Source: Ignavibacteriales bacterium UBA1304 (lineage in GTDB: Bacteria; Bacteroidota; Ignavibacteria; Ignavibacteriales; Ignavibacteriaceae). Taken from it: a DNA stretch of 64,000 nucleotides. Below the pieces are notes generated by a model. The model saw only the letters and a list, made by a program, of their open reading frames with translations. It was not told where the DNA came from and ran no database searches. Position 1 is the first letter of the stretch; each line of letters begins with the position of its first letter. The translations under genes and the position numbers were made by a program. The stretch spans positions 181,117 through 245,116 of the forward strand of contig DBTY01000004.1 in assembly GCA_002307295.1 (NCBI GenBank), read 5' to 3'. This document shows, in pieces, positions 19,815 to 28,241 of the stretch.

Positions 19815-20300
19815 TTAGAAAATAGAACCAAAACTAAGAACTATTTTCCATTTATTATCTTCTTTCTTTAACTGCATCACTTTTGGGTCTCTGTCTTTTA
19901 CATTATAAGTAACAGAGGCTCTATCATTTTTAATTTCAGTATTGGCTATGTTCCATGTAACTTTCATATCAAGCTTTTCCATTGATTCCGAAATTTTGTT
20001 CATTTGCTCCCAGACTTCCGCGGAAGTCATAGATTTCATTTTATTTGCAGGCAGGAACATCATTGAATTACTCGAACCGGTAGAATCATATTTTAAAGCC
20101 ATTTCTATAAGCATTTCTTTTGATTTATCTAAAGATTCAGTTGAAATTAAATCAGATGGAACTGATAATCGGCCAGATGCAGAATTTAAATATTGCATAA
20201 CAATCGCTTCAATATTTTCCTTCTCGCTTTTTTCTTGGGCATAACTCATATTGAATAATAATAAAGAAATGACGACAGCAGAAAAGATAAGTTTTTTCAA
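19815..20300 (-). CDS. Small exported protein, DUF4878/NTF2-like, function unknown
   Basis: 161 residues, starting at TTG with AAGGAG six bases before it. The signal peptide is about 1-21 (ending SYA|Q). The mature part looks like the one-domain lumazine-binding/NTF2-like fold: a helical first half (EKENIEAIVMQYLNSASG, then KSKEMLIEMALKY) and a strand-rich end (ASVTYNVKDRDPKVMQLKKE, NKWKIVL). That ending is usual for DUF4878-like small periplasmic proteins or lipoproteins. No lipobox. It stands alone, 700 bases from the next gene on the right, upstream of the nuclease-like gene in the same direction but separated by the attC-like repeat. Family assignment is tentative. Confidence 0.55.
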   Translation of the reverse strand: MKKLIFSAVVISLLLFNMSYAQEKSEKENIEAIVMQYLNSASGRLSVPSDLISTESLDKSKEMLIEMALKYDSTGSSNSMMFLPANKMKSMTSAEVWEQMNKISESMEKLDMKVTWNIANTEIKNDRASVTYNVKDRDPKVMQLKKEDNKWKIVLSFGSIF

Positions 20301-20590
20301 AATTACTCCTTTGAACTTTATTTTAACTATTAATTATTCCGCCAAAATTCTATATAACTTCACGGCGGAAGGAAGCTATAGTCAAAACTTCTGCGCATAT
20401 TTAAGCCGCAACTAAAATTTCTCTCCTAAAGACTTCAGAACAATTTTCTCTAATAGTACTTATAAATAAAATCCGGCTTATATTTTCACCCTGCACAAAC
20501 AATCTCTACCCAATCGTTTCTGCCCCTCGGTTTATGTAAAAGAGAGAGGTATTTTTACATTGGTATTAATCTACAAAACATTTTTGTAAA

Positions 20591-20616
20591 AAGAATCAGT
20601 AATCCTACTGATTCTT
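20591..20616 (-). terminator. Hairpin with perfect 11-bp stem
   Basis: AAGAATCAGTA, loop ATCC, TACTGATTCTT. On the minus strand the stem is followed by TTTAC, a short U-run. It could act as a backstop for leftward transcription from the GDSL gene. Confidence 0.5.
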
Positions 20617-20806
20617 CAAAGAAAAGCTAAAAAAAACGAGTAAAAAGCGTCATTTTTTGAAAATATCGCTGGTTTTCTTCACTACTGCAAACGACTTGAA
20701 TTCTAAATTTGCCGCGCTTGCCCGTTAAAAAACTTTTTCCGATCTATTAGAATTGGATGGGATATGGAGAGGTCTATTGTTATAGCAAACTGCAAGAACG
20801 CGTTGC

Positions 20807-20879
20807 ACCGTAAGCCTATAATAAGAAATACCCCTAAGCCGTTATATGTTTAGGGGTCTTGCAAAAAAAACAGTGATTA
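20807..20879 (-). repeat. Degraded copy of the tRNA-Ser 3' end and its terminator
   Basis: The core 20830-20862 matches 57807-57839 at 31 of 33 positions (CCCCTAAGCCGTTATAT on both, closing TAGGGGTCTTGC). Similarity continues left to ACCGTAAG (20807 versus 57783) and, on the minus strand, upstream into a sequence resembling the 3' part of the tRNA gene: AATCACTGT here against AATCCCTGT in the tRNA. The acceptor end has decayed to a T-run. No tRNA gene remains. The same hairpin as the tRNA terminator is kept (CCCCTAAA / TTAGGGG with one change). Confidence 0.75.
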
Positions 20880-20952
20880 TCCGCCTCGCCTAAAAATCTT
20901 TAATTTTAACCCAGAAACGGAAATTATTGTTTGCCGTGACGTATAACTGATT

Positions 20953-20984
20953 TCACAGGGCGGAAATATTATTCAGCCCTGTGA
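20953..20984 (-). terminator. Hairpin downstream of the GDSL-esterase gene
   Basis: Arms TCACAGGGC and GCCCTGTGA, 9 bp perfect with a 14-base loop, starting 28 bases after the stop at 21013. No T-run on the minus side, so either a weak terminator or an mRNA 3'-end stabiliser. Confidence 0.45.
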
Positions 20985-21012
20985 GAAAAGACAAAATTAT
21001 TTATTAGAGCTA

Positions 21013-22833
21013 TTATTTTAGCAATACTAGTTTTGTTACCTGCGATTGAGCTCCATAATTTACGCGGCAGAAATAAACGCCGCTGGAAATGGAAGAGGCG
21101 TTAAAATAAATAACGTGCTTCCCGGAATTCTGTTTACCGTTAAACAAAGTAGAAACTTCGCGTCCAAGCACATCAAAAATCGTAACTGTAACTTGTCCTT
21201 CTTTGGGGATCGAATACCTTATCATTGTTCCCGGGTTAAAAGGATTTGGATAATTCGACTCAAGTTTAAAACCTGAAGGCGCCGCTGGAGAAGTCTCAAC
21301 ACCGTTTATCTGCGCTGGTTTTCCGTAGATTTCAATCTCTTTTATTGCATACCCGTAATTAGCGTCATTTTTACCCTGGCAAAGCAAACGTAAATAACGG
21401 CCGTTGGATGCGAGGCCTGCAATGGTATCAACTCCTCCAACTCCGTTAGTTTTGCTATAAATATTATCAATTGCGCGAATTTCGCTTAGCGCCTGTAAGC
21501 GATATACTGTAGCAAAGGGGTCGCCCCAATTTATTACAACTTTATTGATTTCGTAAGTCTTGCCCATGTCTATACAAATCCATTGCGAAGCAGCAGAAGA
21601 GCTTTGCCAGCTTGTGGTAGTATCTCCGTCAATAGCGGCTTCGGCCGAAAAGCCTTTCAAAGCTGACGATACTACGACTGAGCGATTAAAAGCGCGGTTT
21701 ATGAACGGCGATTCCAAAAAATTCACAGAAACTATACTTGTATCTGTAACGTCGCCTTTGGCTATTAAAACGTAAGAAGTTGTCGCAGTAAGGATAACTG
21801 TTTTTAACCCGTTTAATTCAACTGTCTGTCCGTTAAGCGTAACTGTGGAGCCTTTAGCCGCCGTCCATGAAAAGGTACAGGTGTCTGTGGTTCCAATCTC
21901 CACAATAGGTTTATCTACCTTAAAAGCTTTTATACTTCCCGGCGCAAAGTACTGAACAGTCAGATTCATTGTGTCTGTAACGACGCCTTTTGTCGTAAGA
22001 GTATAAGTTGTTCTGCCTGTAGGAGTAACAACCATTGAATCTACTTCTTTAACGGCTGTTCCGTTAATAGACGCCTGGCTTCCGTTTGTAGCGGCCCAAT
22101 AAAGCGTGACGGATTCTCCTTTTTCGTATGAAGCGGCGGAAGAGCTAAAGTATCTGATTATGCCGCTTGCGCTGCTGTCTATTGCCTGTTTTGCAACGCT
22201 TGCCATAACCCCGTATCCGCTATCATTAGGATGGACGCCATCCGCAGAAAGATCGCTTCTGCCTTTAAATGCCGTATTGTAATCAATAACAGAAGTTCCA
22301 GCCAGTTTACTTAAAGAATCAATTAGCGGAAGGACTTCATCATGCACGACGGAATCTGTAATACCCGCAAGCGATTTAAAAACAGGCGTGCACCGGCATA
22401 CAAAAACCTGCATACGCGGATTTGTTCTTCTGAATTCTTTTATCATATCCATGTAATCGGAAATGAAATCGCTTTTGTACTTCCAGTTTTGCGATTTGCT
22501 GTCGTTTGTTCCAAATTCAAGGACCAAAATTTGAGGTTTAAAATCTTTTGCATCCTGGAATGCAGTACCTTGGCTCCAATATGGATAATCGCCTTTTCTT
22601 AAAATTGTACTGCCGCTAACGCCAAAGTTCTTAACGTTATAACGAGAGCCAAAAAGCGCGCCAAGCTGCTCAGGATATGACCGGCCGGTTGAACCGCCAA
22701 CCCCATAAGTTATACTAGTGCCCACGCATGCTACCCTAATTGGCGCAGCCTGCGGAATTATAGGAATATTCAGCGCAAATATAATGAGTAGGCTGAATAA
22801 AAAAATACTCTGAATTTGTCTGTTTAATATCAT
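21013..22833 (-). CDS. Secreted GDSL/SGNH esterase with Ig-like, F5/8 and T9SS domains
   Basis: 606 residues from the ATG at 22833, chosen because AAAAGAG precedes it and the signal peptide then starts properly; an ATG at 22860 adds nine residues but has no ribosome-binding site. SGNH hydrolase about 35-215: block I VACVGTSITYG (Ser nucleophile; Thr replaces the usual Asp of GDS), block II FGVSGST, block III FGTNDSK, block V DGVHPND with the Asp-His pair. Two similar Ig-like repeats follow (about 220-300 and 305-375), then an F5/8 type C-like carbohydrate-binding domain (about 385-510; AIDGDTTTSWQSSS) and a T9SS type A tail (YPNPFNPGTMIRY). Probably deacetylates a polysaccharide at the surface. 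It diverges from the GH38 gene at 23238 and shares its operators. Confidence 0.85.
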   Translation of the reverse strand: MILNRQIQSIFLFSLLIIFALNIPIIPQAAPIRVACVGTSITYGVGGSTGRSYPEQLGALFGSRYNVKNFGVSGSTILRKGDYPYWSQGTAFQDAKDFKPQILVLEFGTNDSKSQNWKYKSDFISDYMDMIKEFRRTNPRMQVFVCRCTPVFKSLAGITDSVVHDEVLPLIDSLSKLAGTSVIDYNTAFKGRSDLSADGVHPNDSGYGVMASVAKQAIDSSASGIIRYFSSSAASYEKGESVTLYWAATNGSQASINGTAVKEVDSMVVTPTGRTTYTLTTKGVVTDTMNLTVQYFAPGSIKAFKVDKPIVEIGTTDTCTFSWTAAKGSTVTLNGQTVELNGLKTVILTATTSYVLIAKGDVTDTSIVSVNFLESPFINRAFNRSVVVSSALKGFSAEAAIDGDTTTSWQSSSAASQWICIDMGKTYEINKVVINWGDPFATVYRLQALSEIRAIDNIYSKTNGVGGVDTIAGLASNGRYLRLLCQGKNDANYGYAIKEIEIYGKPAQINGVETSPAAPSGFKLESNYPNPFNPGTMIRYSIPKEGQVTVTIFDVLGREVSTLFNGKQNSGKHVIYFNASSISSGVYFCRVNYGAQSQVTKLVLLK

Positions 22834-22910
22834 CTTATAACTCTTTTGAATATGAAACATTATTTAAATAATACCAAAAAATTAACTAATTAGTTTATTA
22901 AATTCAACTA

Positions 22911-22924
22911 TTGTATATATACAA
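22911..22924. promoter_or_regulatory. Operator palindrome TTGTATATATACAA, site 1
   Basis: A perfect 14-bp palindrome. It has the TTGTA...TACAA form of AraR-type GntR operators. The probable binder is the GntR/LacI-type regulator encoded at 54383-55462. Confidence 0.6.
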
Positions 22925-22942
22925 GATTTATTTTAAATTTGG

Positions 22943-22956
22943 TTGTATATATACAC
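22943..22956. promoter_or_regulatory. Operator palindrome, site 2
   Basis: TTGTATATATACAC, 13 of 14 matches to site 1, placed 32 bp from it. Confidence 0.55.
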
Positions 22957-23237
22957 AATTTATCTTATATTTAGCTGTTTCTCTGTGATTTTTCAATTAT
23001 TTATGTAATTATTTTAGTTACAAATTCAGCGGCGCTCTCGTTTTTTGACAAATAATTCTCAGACTTCACAAAAAACGCAACTGATACTTAACAATAAAGG
23101 CAGCAAGTTCTTGGAGCCATTCGCAGGATAGAATATGATTATAAAAGTTTAAACCAACGATTGTCATAATTGGCTATGAGTTTCTCTAAAAAATTATTAC
23201 AAACCGATTTAACAAGTAAACAATAAAGGAATCAAGT

Positions 23238-26200
23238 ATGCAAAGTGCAAAACTACTTTTATTTAGCGCGTTCTTTTTTTTCTTGCTCTTTTTCCAATCC
23301 TGGGCTACTGCTCAAACTAATATTACACAGTTGAGCGGCGGAACTATTACTTCACAGTACGACGACTCGCCCAGCGCAGAAAAAGATGTTAATTTAATTG
23401 ACAACTCAACTACTACAAAGTATTTGACTTTCCACTCAAGCAGCTGGGTTATGTTCAAATCCGCTAAGGCTTATATCGTTAAAAAATACGCTATCTCTTC
23501 TGCAAACGATTCTCCCGAAAGAGATCCGGCAAGCTGGACCCTTGAAGCTTCAAATGACGGGACTTCCTGGACAAGCTTAGACTCAAGAAAAGGCCAGTCT
23601 TTTGCCGCCAGATTTCAGCGTAATGAGTTTGCTATTACAAACACTACGGCATATTCTTATTACAAACTTACCGCCACTTGTGCAAGCGGAACTATATTAC
23701 AGTATTCTGAATTTGAACTCTTGATGGACGCATTATCGCACGACGTAGGCATTACTGGCGGATCAATTCCATTTACTCATCCTATTACAGCCATTACGCC
23801 AAAAATTATAGTAAAGAATTTTGGTTCAAACACAGAGACTTTCCCTGTCACTTGCAAAATTTCATTAGATGGTACTGAAGTATACAATCACACCGTAACG
23901 GTTTCAGACTTAACAGCGAACAGCGCTAATACTGTCTCATTTCCTGAATGGACTCCAACTTCAGATGTGACCTATCAGGTTATTGTTTATACAAGTTTAG
24001 ACGGCGATTTGCTAAAGTATAACGACACTTTAAGCTTTACTGCAAATACAAAGAAAAAAATGTATATGGTCGGTTATGCCCACTTAGATCTCCAATGGAA
24101 TTGGGATCTTGGCACTACTGTCAGAGTATACATTCCTAATACCCTTGAAAGCAACTTCCCACTTTTTGATAAGTATCCTTTGTACAAATTTACTTTCGAA
24201 GGAGCCTACCGCTACATGCTTATGAAAAAGAAGTATCCTGCAGATTACGCAAAGCTAAAGACTTATATTGCCAGCGGTCAATGGAATGTAGGCGGCAGTA
24301 TGGTTGAAGCCTGCGACGTCAACATGCCTTCGCCTGAATCTTTATTCAGACAAATTTTGTACGGCAATAATTTCTTCAATGAAGAATTTGGGAAAACCTG
24401 TGTTGATATACTTTTGCCAGATTGTTTTGGTTTCCCATATACTTTGCCTACAATTGCCGCGCATAGCGGACTTAAAGGATTTTCTACCCAAAAATTTGAC
24501 ATTTGGGGCGGCTTCAGATCTACGCCGTTTTCTATTGGCAAATGGCAGGGCGTTGACGGCAGCACTTTAATTGCAGTATTGAAACCTGGCCCATATAGCG
24601 ACGACCCACAAATAAGACCTGCCGATGTTAACGCGCTTGGCGCAAAAACTGGTTTATACTGGGGATATGATTATTATGGCGCAGGAGACATGGGCGGCGC
24701 GCCTTCTGAAAAACAAGTTACTACTTTAATGGGCATGGTTAATGACGCTAAATCTGATATTACAGCCGTTCCGGCTTCTTCAGACCAGATTTTTAGAGAT
24801 ATTACCGACGCTCAGGCAAGCAAATTAGATACCTACAACGGCGAACTTTTAATGACGCAGCATGGAACTGGCTGTTATACGGCTCAGGCTAACATGAAAA
24901 CTCTTAATCGCCAAAATGAACTTATGGGCGGCTCTGCAGAAAGAGCTTCTGTAATGGCCGAATTATTTACCAATACTGCATACCCAAAAGAGACTATAAA
25001 ACAAGACTGGATTAATTTCCTTTGTCACCAATTTCATGACGATTTAACAGGCACTTCAATACCAAGCGCATATGCTAATTATTCTCTGCCTGATGAAAAA
25101 GCTTCATTAGCTTCATTTACTAAAATCCGCGACGATGCTAATACTGCAATCGCTGGAAAATTGAATACTCAGGTTGCCGATCAGTCTACTACTGTTCCTG
25201 TTGTAGTCTACAATCCTATCGCTTCTTCCAGAGCAGATGTAAGCCAGGCTACTGTAACATTTAGCGGCGCAGTCCCTAAATACATTAAAGTCTATAATAA
25301 AGACGGCAACGAAGTTCCTTCTCAGATACAATCTGTCTCAGAACAAACATTAACTGTGCTTTTCTTAGCTACTGTTCCCGGGAACAGCTACTCAGTTTTT
25401 CAGGTGACAAAATCTGATACTCCCTGCGCTTTAGCTACTGGTTTATCAGTATCCAAGGACTATTTGGAAAACAAGAAATACAAAGTTAAAGTTGACGACT
25501 TTGGCGACATTGTAAGCGTTTTTGATAAACAATTAGGTAAAGAATTGTTGGGAAGCTCTTCTACTTTTGACGTTCACAACGATAAATCGCAAACATGGCC
25601 TGCATGGGAAGTTCTATATTCCGACGTTACAGCTTCTCCCCGCTCTAAAGTTAATAGCAGCGTTGTAAAAACTGTTGCCGATACTGGAGCCGCTCAAGTA
25701 TCCATAAAGGTTACAAGAGAAAACGAAGGCTCTTCTTTTACCCATTATTACATTTTAACTGCTGATTCTATCAGCTTTGTTAAAGTTGATAACACAGTAG
25801 ATTGGAAGTCTACTAATTCAAACGGTTCATTATTAAAAGTTTCGTTCCCATTAACGGCTTCCAACTCTAAAACCACATACGATTTAGGTTTGGGCGTTAT
25901 TGCCCGCGGCTTAGACGCCGCTAATCTTTATGAAGTTCCAGGACATCAGTGGGCTGATATCAGCAATCCTGACAACTCCTACGGCGTTGCAGTTCTTAAT
26001 AACTGTAAATACGGCTGGAATAAGCCTGCGAACAACATTATTAACTTAACGCTTATTCACACGCCTAACGGAACAAGCTATAATTACAAAGGCGACCTCT
26101 ACGTTCATAATTTCACTTATGCTATCTACGGTCACGCAGGCAGTTGGGCGGACGGAAATGTAGTCAATGCAGGCGAACGTTTGAATTTGCCTCTGGTAGC

Positions 26201-26810
26201 TTATCAAGCTACTTCCCACGCTGACGGCGGATTAGGAAAATCTTTCTCATTCGTTTCTTCCGATCCTTCTCAAATTGCCGTAATGGCGGTTAAGAAAGCT
26301 GAATATGGAGACCAATACATAATTCGCGTTCGTGAAGCAGCGGGTAAAACATGGCAGAACGTTCAACTCCATTTCCCTGGAACTGTAGTTTCGGCTAAAG
26401 AAGTTAATGGTATGGAACAGGATAAAGGAGCAGTTTCGTATGACTCCAAGTCTGTTACTTTTGACATTGGCCCTTATCAGCCAAAAACATTCTCAATACA
26501 GTTCAGCAATAATATTAGCGATGTTAAAGATACAAAAACATTATTATCGCTGTATGATCTTTCACAGAACAATCCGAACCCTTTTAATCCTTCCACTGTA
26601 ATTACATACACAATTCCTGTCGGCGGATTGGTTAGCTTAAAGGTATATGACGTTCTTGGGAAAGAAGTTGCAAGTCTTGTAAACGAATCGCAAAATGCAG
26701 GCAAGCATTCAGTTCAGTTTAATGCTTCTCATTTTGCAAGCGGCATTTATTTCTATACATTAAAAGCCGGAAGTTTCAGTTTAACCAAAAAGATGACGTT
26801 AGTTAAATAG
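23238..26810 (+). CDS. Secreted GH38 alpha-mannosidase with F5/8-like and CARDB-like domains, T9SS tail
   Basis: 1190 residues. Signal peptide about 1-26; F5/8 type C-like domain about 30-165 (ASWTLEASNDGTSWTSLD); CARDB-like Ig domain about 170-275. GH38 catalytic domain about 278-540: the zinc ligands are in GYAHLDLQWNWD (near 280) and the nucleophile Asp in LLPDCFGFPYTLP (near 396). The GH38 middle and C-terminal beta domains follow (about 545-1090), then a T9SS type A tail (NPNPFNPSTVITY, ending KKMTLVK). It removes alpha-mannosyl residues at the cell surface. It is one of two genes on the plus strand left of the tRNA, divergent from the GDSL esterase, and ends in a strong terminator. The second GH38 (28242-31490) lacks the extra domains and the sorting tail, so it works in another compartment. 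Confidence 0.9.
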   Translation: MQSAKLLLFSAFFFFLLFFQSWATAQTNITQLSGGTITSQYDDSPSAEKDVNLIDNSTTTKYLTFHSSSWVMFKSAKAYIVKKYAISSANDSPERDPASWTLEASNDGTSWTSLDSRKGQSFAARFQRNEFAITNTTAYSYYKLTATCASGTILQYSEFELLMDALSHDVGITGGSIPFTHPITAITPKIIVKNFGSNTETFPVTCKISLDGTEVYNHTVTVSDLTANSANTVSFPEWTPTSDVTYQVIVYTSLDGDLLKYNDTLSFTANTKKKMYMVGYAHLDLQWNWDLGTTVRVYIPNTLESNFPLFDKYPLYKFTFEGAYRYMLMKKKYPADYAKLKTYIASGQWNVGGSMVEACDVNMPSPESLFRQILYGNNFFNEEFGKTCVDILLPDCFGFPYTLPTIAAHSGLKGFSTQKFDIWGGFRSTPFSIGKWQGVDGSTLIAVLKPGPYSDDPQIRPADVNALGAKTGLYWGYDYYGAGDMGGAPSEKQVTTLMGMVNDAKSDITAVPASSDQIFRDITDAQASKLDTYNGELLMTQHGTGCYTAQANMKTLNRQNELMGGSAERASVMAELFTNTAYPKETIKQDWINFLCHQFHDDLTGTSIPSAYANYSLPDEKASLASFTKIRDDANTAIAGKLNTQVADQSTTVPVVVYNPIASSRADVSQATVTFSGAVPKYIKVYNKDGNEVPSQIQSVSEQTLTVLFLATVPGNSYSVFQVTKSDTPCALATGLSVSKDYLENKKYKVKVDDFGDIVSVFDKQLGKELLGSSSTFDVHNDKSQTWPAWEVLYSDVTASPRSKVNSSVVKTVADTGAAQVSIKVTRENEGSSFTHYYILTADSISFVKVDNTVDWKSTNSNGSLLKVSFPLTASNSKTTYDLGLGVIARGLDAANLYEVPGHQWADISNPDNSYGVAVLNNCKYGWNKPANNIINLTLIHTPNGTSYNYKGDLYVHNFTYAIYGHAGSWADGNVVNAGERLNLPLVAYQATSHADGGLGKSFSFVSSDPSQIAVMAVKKAEYGDQYIIRVREAAGKTWQNVQLHFPGTVVSAKEVNGMEQDKGAVSYDSKSVTFDIGPYQPKTFSIQFSNNISDVKDTKTLLSLYDLSQNNPNPFNPSTVITYTIPVGGLVSLKVYDVLGKEVASLVNESQNAGKHSVQFNASHFASGIYFYTLKAGSFSLTKKMTLVK

Positions 26811-27228
26811 TGGCTCCCCTTTAATAGAACTTAATTGTTTTATTAAAGACTCTTACTAAAGACCGTCAGTGCACTCATGAGCTGACGGTTTTTTTTATGC
26901 ATACCTCAGCAGGAGCAATAGTTTGCCATTAGTCCAAATTACGCGATAGGAAAGAATTCTAATTCGTAGCGATAGCGGAACAATTGCATAACCATATACA
27001 AAATAAGAAGTTGGGGACAGAATAAATTCAATAGTAATGCAAGCGAAGCATACTACAAAAGATTAGAAAATCGAGTTCGTGGACAAAAAAATGCCTCCTT
27101 GGGGCGGGAGGATATTGTTGAATACTGACATTCCCATTGAATCATTACAGGCTGGTAAATTTTGAATTTCATATATTGATATTCAGGCAAAAGCTATATA
27201 AGTTGTCTTTTATAAAAGGAGAGAGTAT
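26811..27228. other. 418-bp intergenic region
   Basis: Holds the GH38 terminator (26863-26896) and a small CCTCC/GGAGG hairpin near 27093-27112. No gene seen. The last 20 bases carry the ribosome-binding site (AGGAGAGAG) of the lipoprotein gene. Confidence 0.5.
26863..26896 (+). terminator. Rho-independent terminator of the plus-strand GH38 gene
   Basis: CCGTCAG / CTGACGG stem (7 bp, 12-base loop) followed by eight T residues, 53 bases after the stop. Confidence 0.9.
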
Positions 27229-27771
27229 ATGAAAACGGCGCTATTATTTATTTGCGTATGTTTTACTGTCTTTATTAGTTCTTGCAGCAAAGATGACAAT
27301 CAAATTACTGGCGGAGACCCGCCTTCTGCGGGGGAGTCTCAATTTACGCAACGTAAGCTGGCAGTCCAGGCGGCTCCAGATAAAGCATTAGCCGATACTA
27401 CAACTTCGCTGAAAGTTACTTGTTACCCGAGATTTACTGGCGCTGGCTGGATGTCTATTAATATCGGGACTACATCGCAGATTTTTTTAACTGTATTGGA
27501 GTATCCATATATAGATACATTGAAAGAAAATCTACAAATTCTTATTCATACAAAGTTTCAGGCTGGAATACCTTGCAATAAAGAGTGGAGGTTCAAATTT
27601 CTTTACAAACCTTATGGGAACTATCATATTACTATGCTTGCAGCCTATGATTCGATATATGTTGCAGATAGCGCAAAAATGTATAAAGTAGATTCTCCCG
27701 AAATGAAAAGAATCATATGGATAGAACCGGACGGAATAAAGCAAGATTATGTTTTGTCATCTGTGGATTAA
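27229..27771 (+). CDS. Small lipoprotein, function unknown
   Basis: 180 residues with a strong ribosome-binding site (AGGAGAGAGTAT before ATG). The signal peptide ends in a lipobox (FISSC at about 16-20), followed by SKDD; the acidic residues after Cys suit export to the outer surface in Bacteroidota-like cells. The rest is strand-rich, with no catalytic motif that I recognise (FLTVLEYPYIDTLKENLQIL, YGNYHITMLAAYDSIYVAD). It is a single gene between the two GH38 genes, on the plus strand, separated by a terminator from the gene before it. A role in the glycan locus is possible from position only. Confidence 0.65.
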   Translation: MKTALLFICVCFTVFISSCSKDDNQITGGDPPSAGESQFTQRKLAVQAAPDKALADTTTSLKVTCYPRFTGAGWMSINIGTTSQIFLTVLEYPYIDTLKENLQILIHTKFQAGIPCNKEWRFKFLYKPYGNYHITMLAAYDSIYVADSAKMYKVDSPEMKRIIWIEPDGIKQDYVLSSVD

Positions 27772-28241
27772 AATTAATTTTTGTTAAATACTATAGATTT
27801 GCCATTGAATAAAATTGAAGATGGTTCCAATTTTGTTGAACTTGGCATAAGTTTCAAAGCTGATAAATGGCGCCGCCTTTTATTAGACGCTCCCCTTATA
27901 TTTTCAAATTAAAAAAGTAATGTTATCGGACAAGGCGATAAACCGAATAACGTATTCAATCTTCCACCGCTTTAAATTATTGTCCAGTTTTTTGGGGTAT
28001 GCTATAATATTTAGTAATTGGGGGGAATCAAGTAAGCCTTAAAATGCCGCGAGCATAAAAACGCATAGAATGGTTTATGGTCTGTTGGGAAAAATTCAGC
28101 GCTATTTCTTTTTCTATCGTTTAATTTGGGATAAAAAAATCAGCCGGTTTAATTAAAAACCGGCCGACCAGCTTTAAGCATATAAGGTGGAGTCTTCCTT
28201 AATAAAGCTTGCTCAAGAAAAATAATTTACAATAGATTTTA
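27772..28241. other. 470-bp intergenic region between convergent genes
   Basis: The lipoprotein gene and the second GH38 converge here. One open plus-strand stretch (27785-27913) reads ...NKIEDGSNFVELGIS... to a stop, but has no start or ribosome-binding site and I cannot assign it. The GH38 terminator lies at 28133-28164. Nothing else is seen. Confidence 0.45.
28133..28164 (-). terminator. Rho-independent terminator of the second GH38 gene
   Basis: GCCGGTTT / AAACCGGC stem with a 6-base loop, followed on the minus strand by TGATTTTTTT. It lies about 80 bases beyond the stop and ends the long catabolic series. Confidence 0.85.

Larger units (their letters stand above)
20301..21012. other. 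712-bp gene-free region with hairpins and a tRNA-Ser 3'-end remnant
   Basis: I see no coding sequence here. Contents from left: a hairpin at 20591-20616, the tRNA-Ser 3'-flank copy at 20807-20879, and a hairpin at 20953-20984 just beyond the GDSL gene. The sequence between is AT-rich and unremarkable. It forms the junction between the accessory patch and the catabolic region. Confidence 0.6.
22861..23237. promoter_or_regulatory. Divergent promoter region of the GDSL and GH38 genes
   Basis: 377 bp without a gene. Two palindromes of the TTGTATATATACAA type lie near the GDSL side, spaced 32 bp start to start (about three helix turns), which would allow cooperative binding by a dimeric repressor. 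The GH38 start has a good ribosome-binding site (AAAGGAATCAAGT before ATG). Confidence 0.6.

Noticed and set aside
20830..20900. A second tRNA gene at 20.83 kb
   Set aside because: Only the flank, terminator and a decayed T-arm-like stretch match; no anticodon arm or acceptor stem can be built.
27785..27913. Short plus-strand open stretch after the lipoprotein gene
   Set aside because: No start codon with a ribosome-binding site and no recognisable domain.
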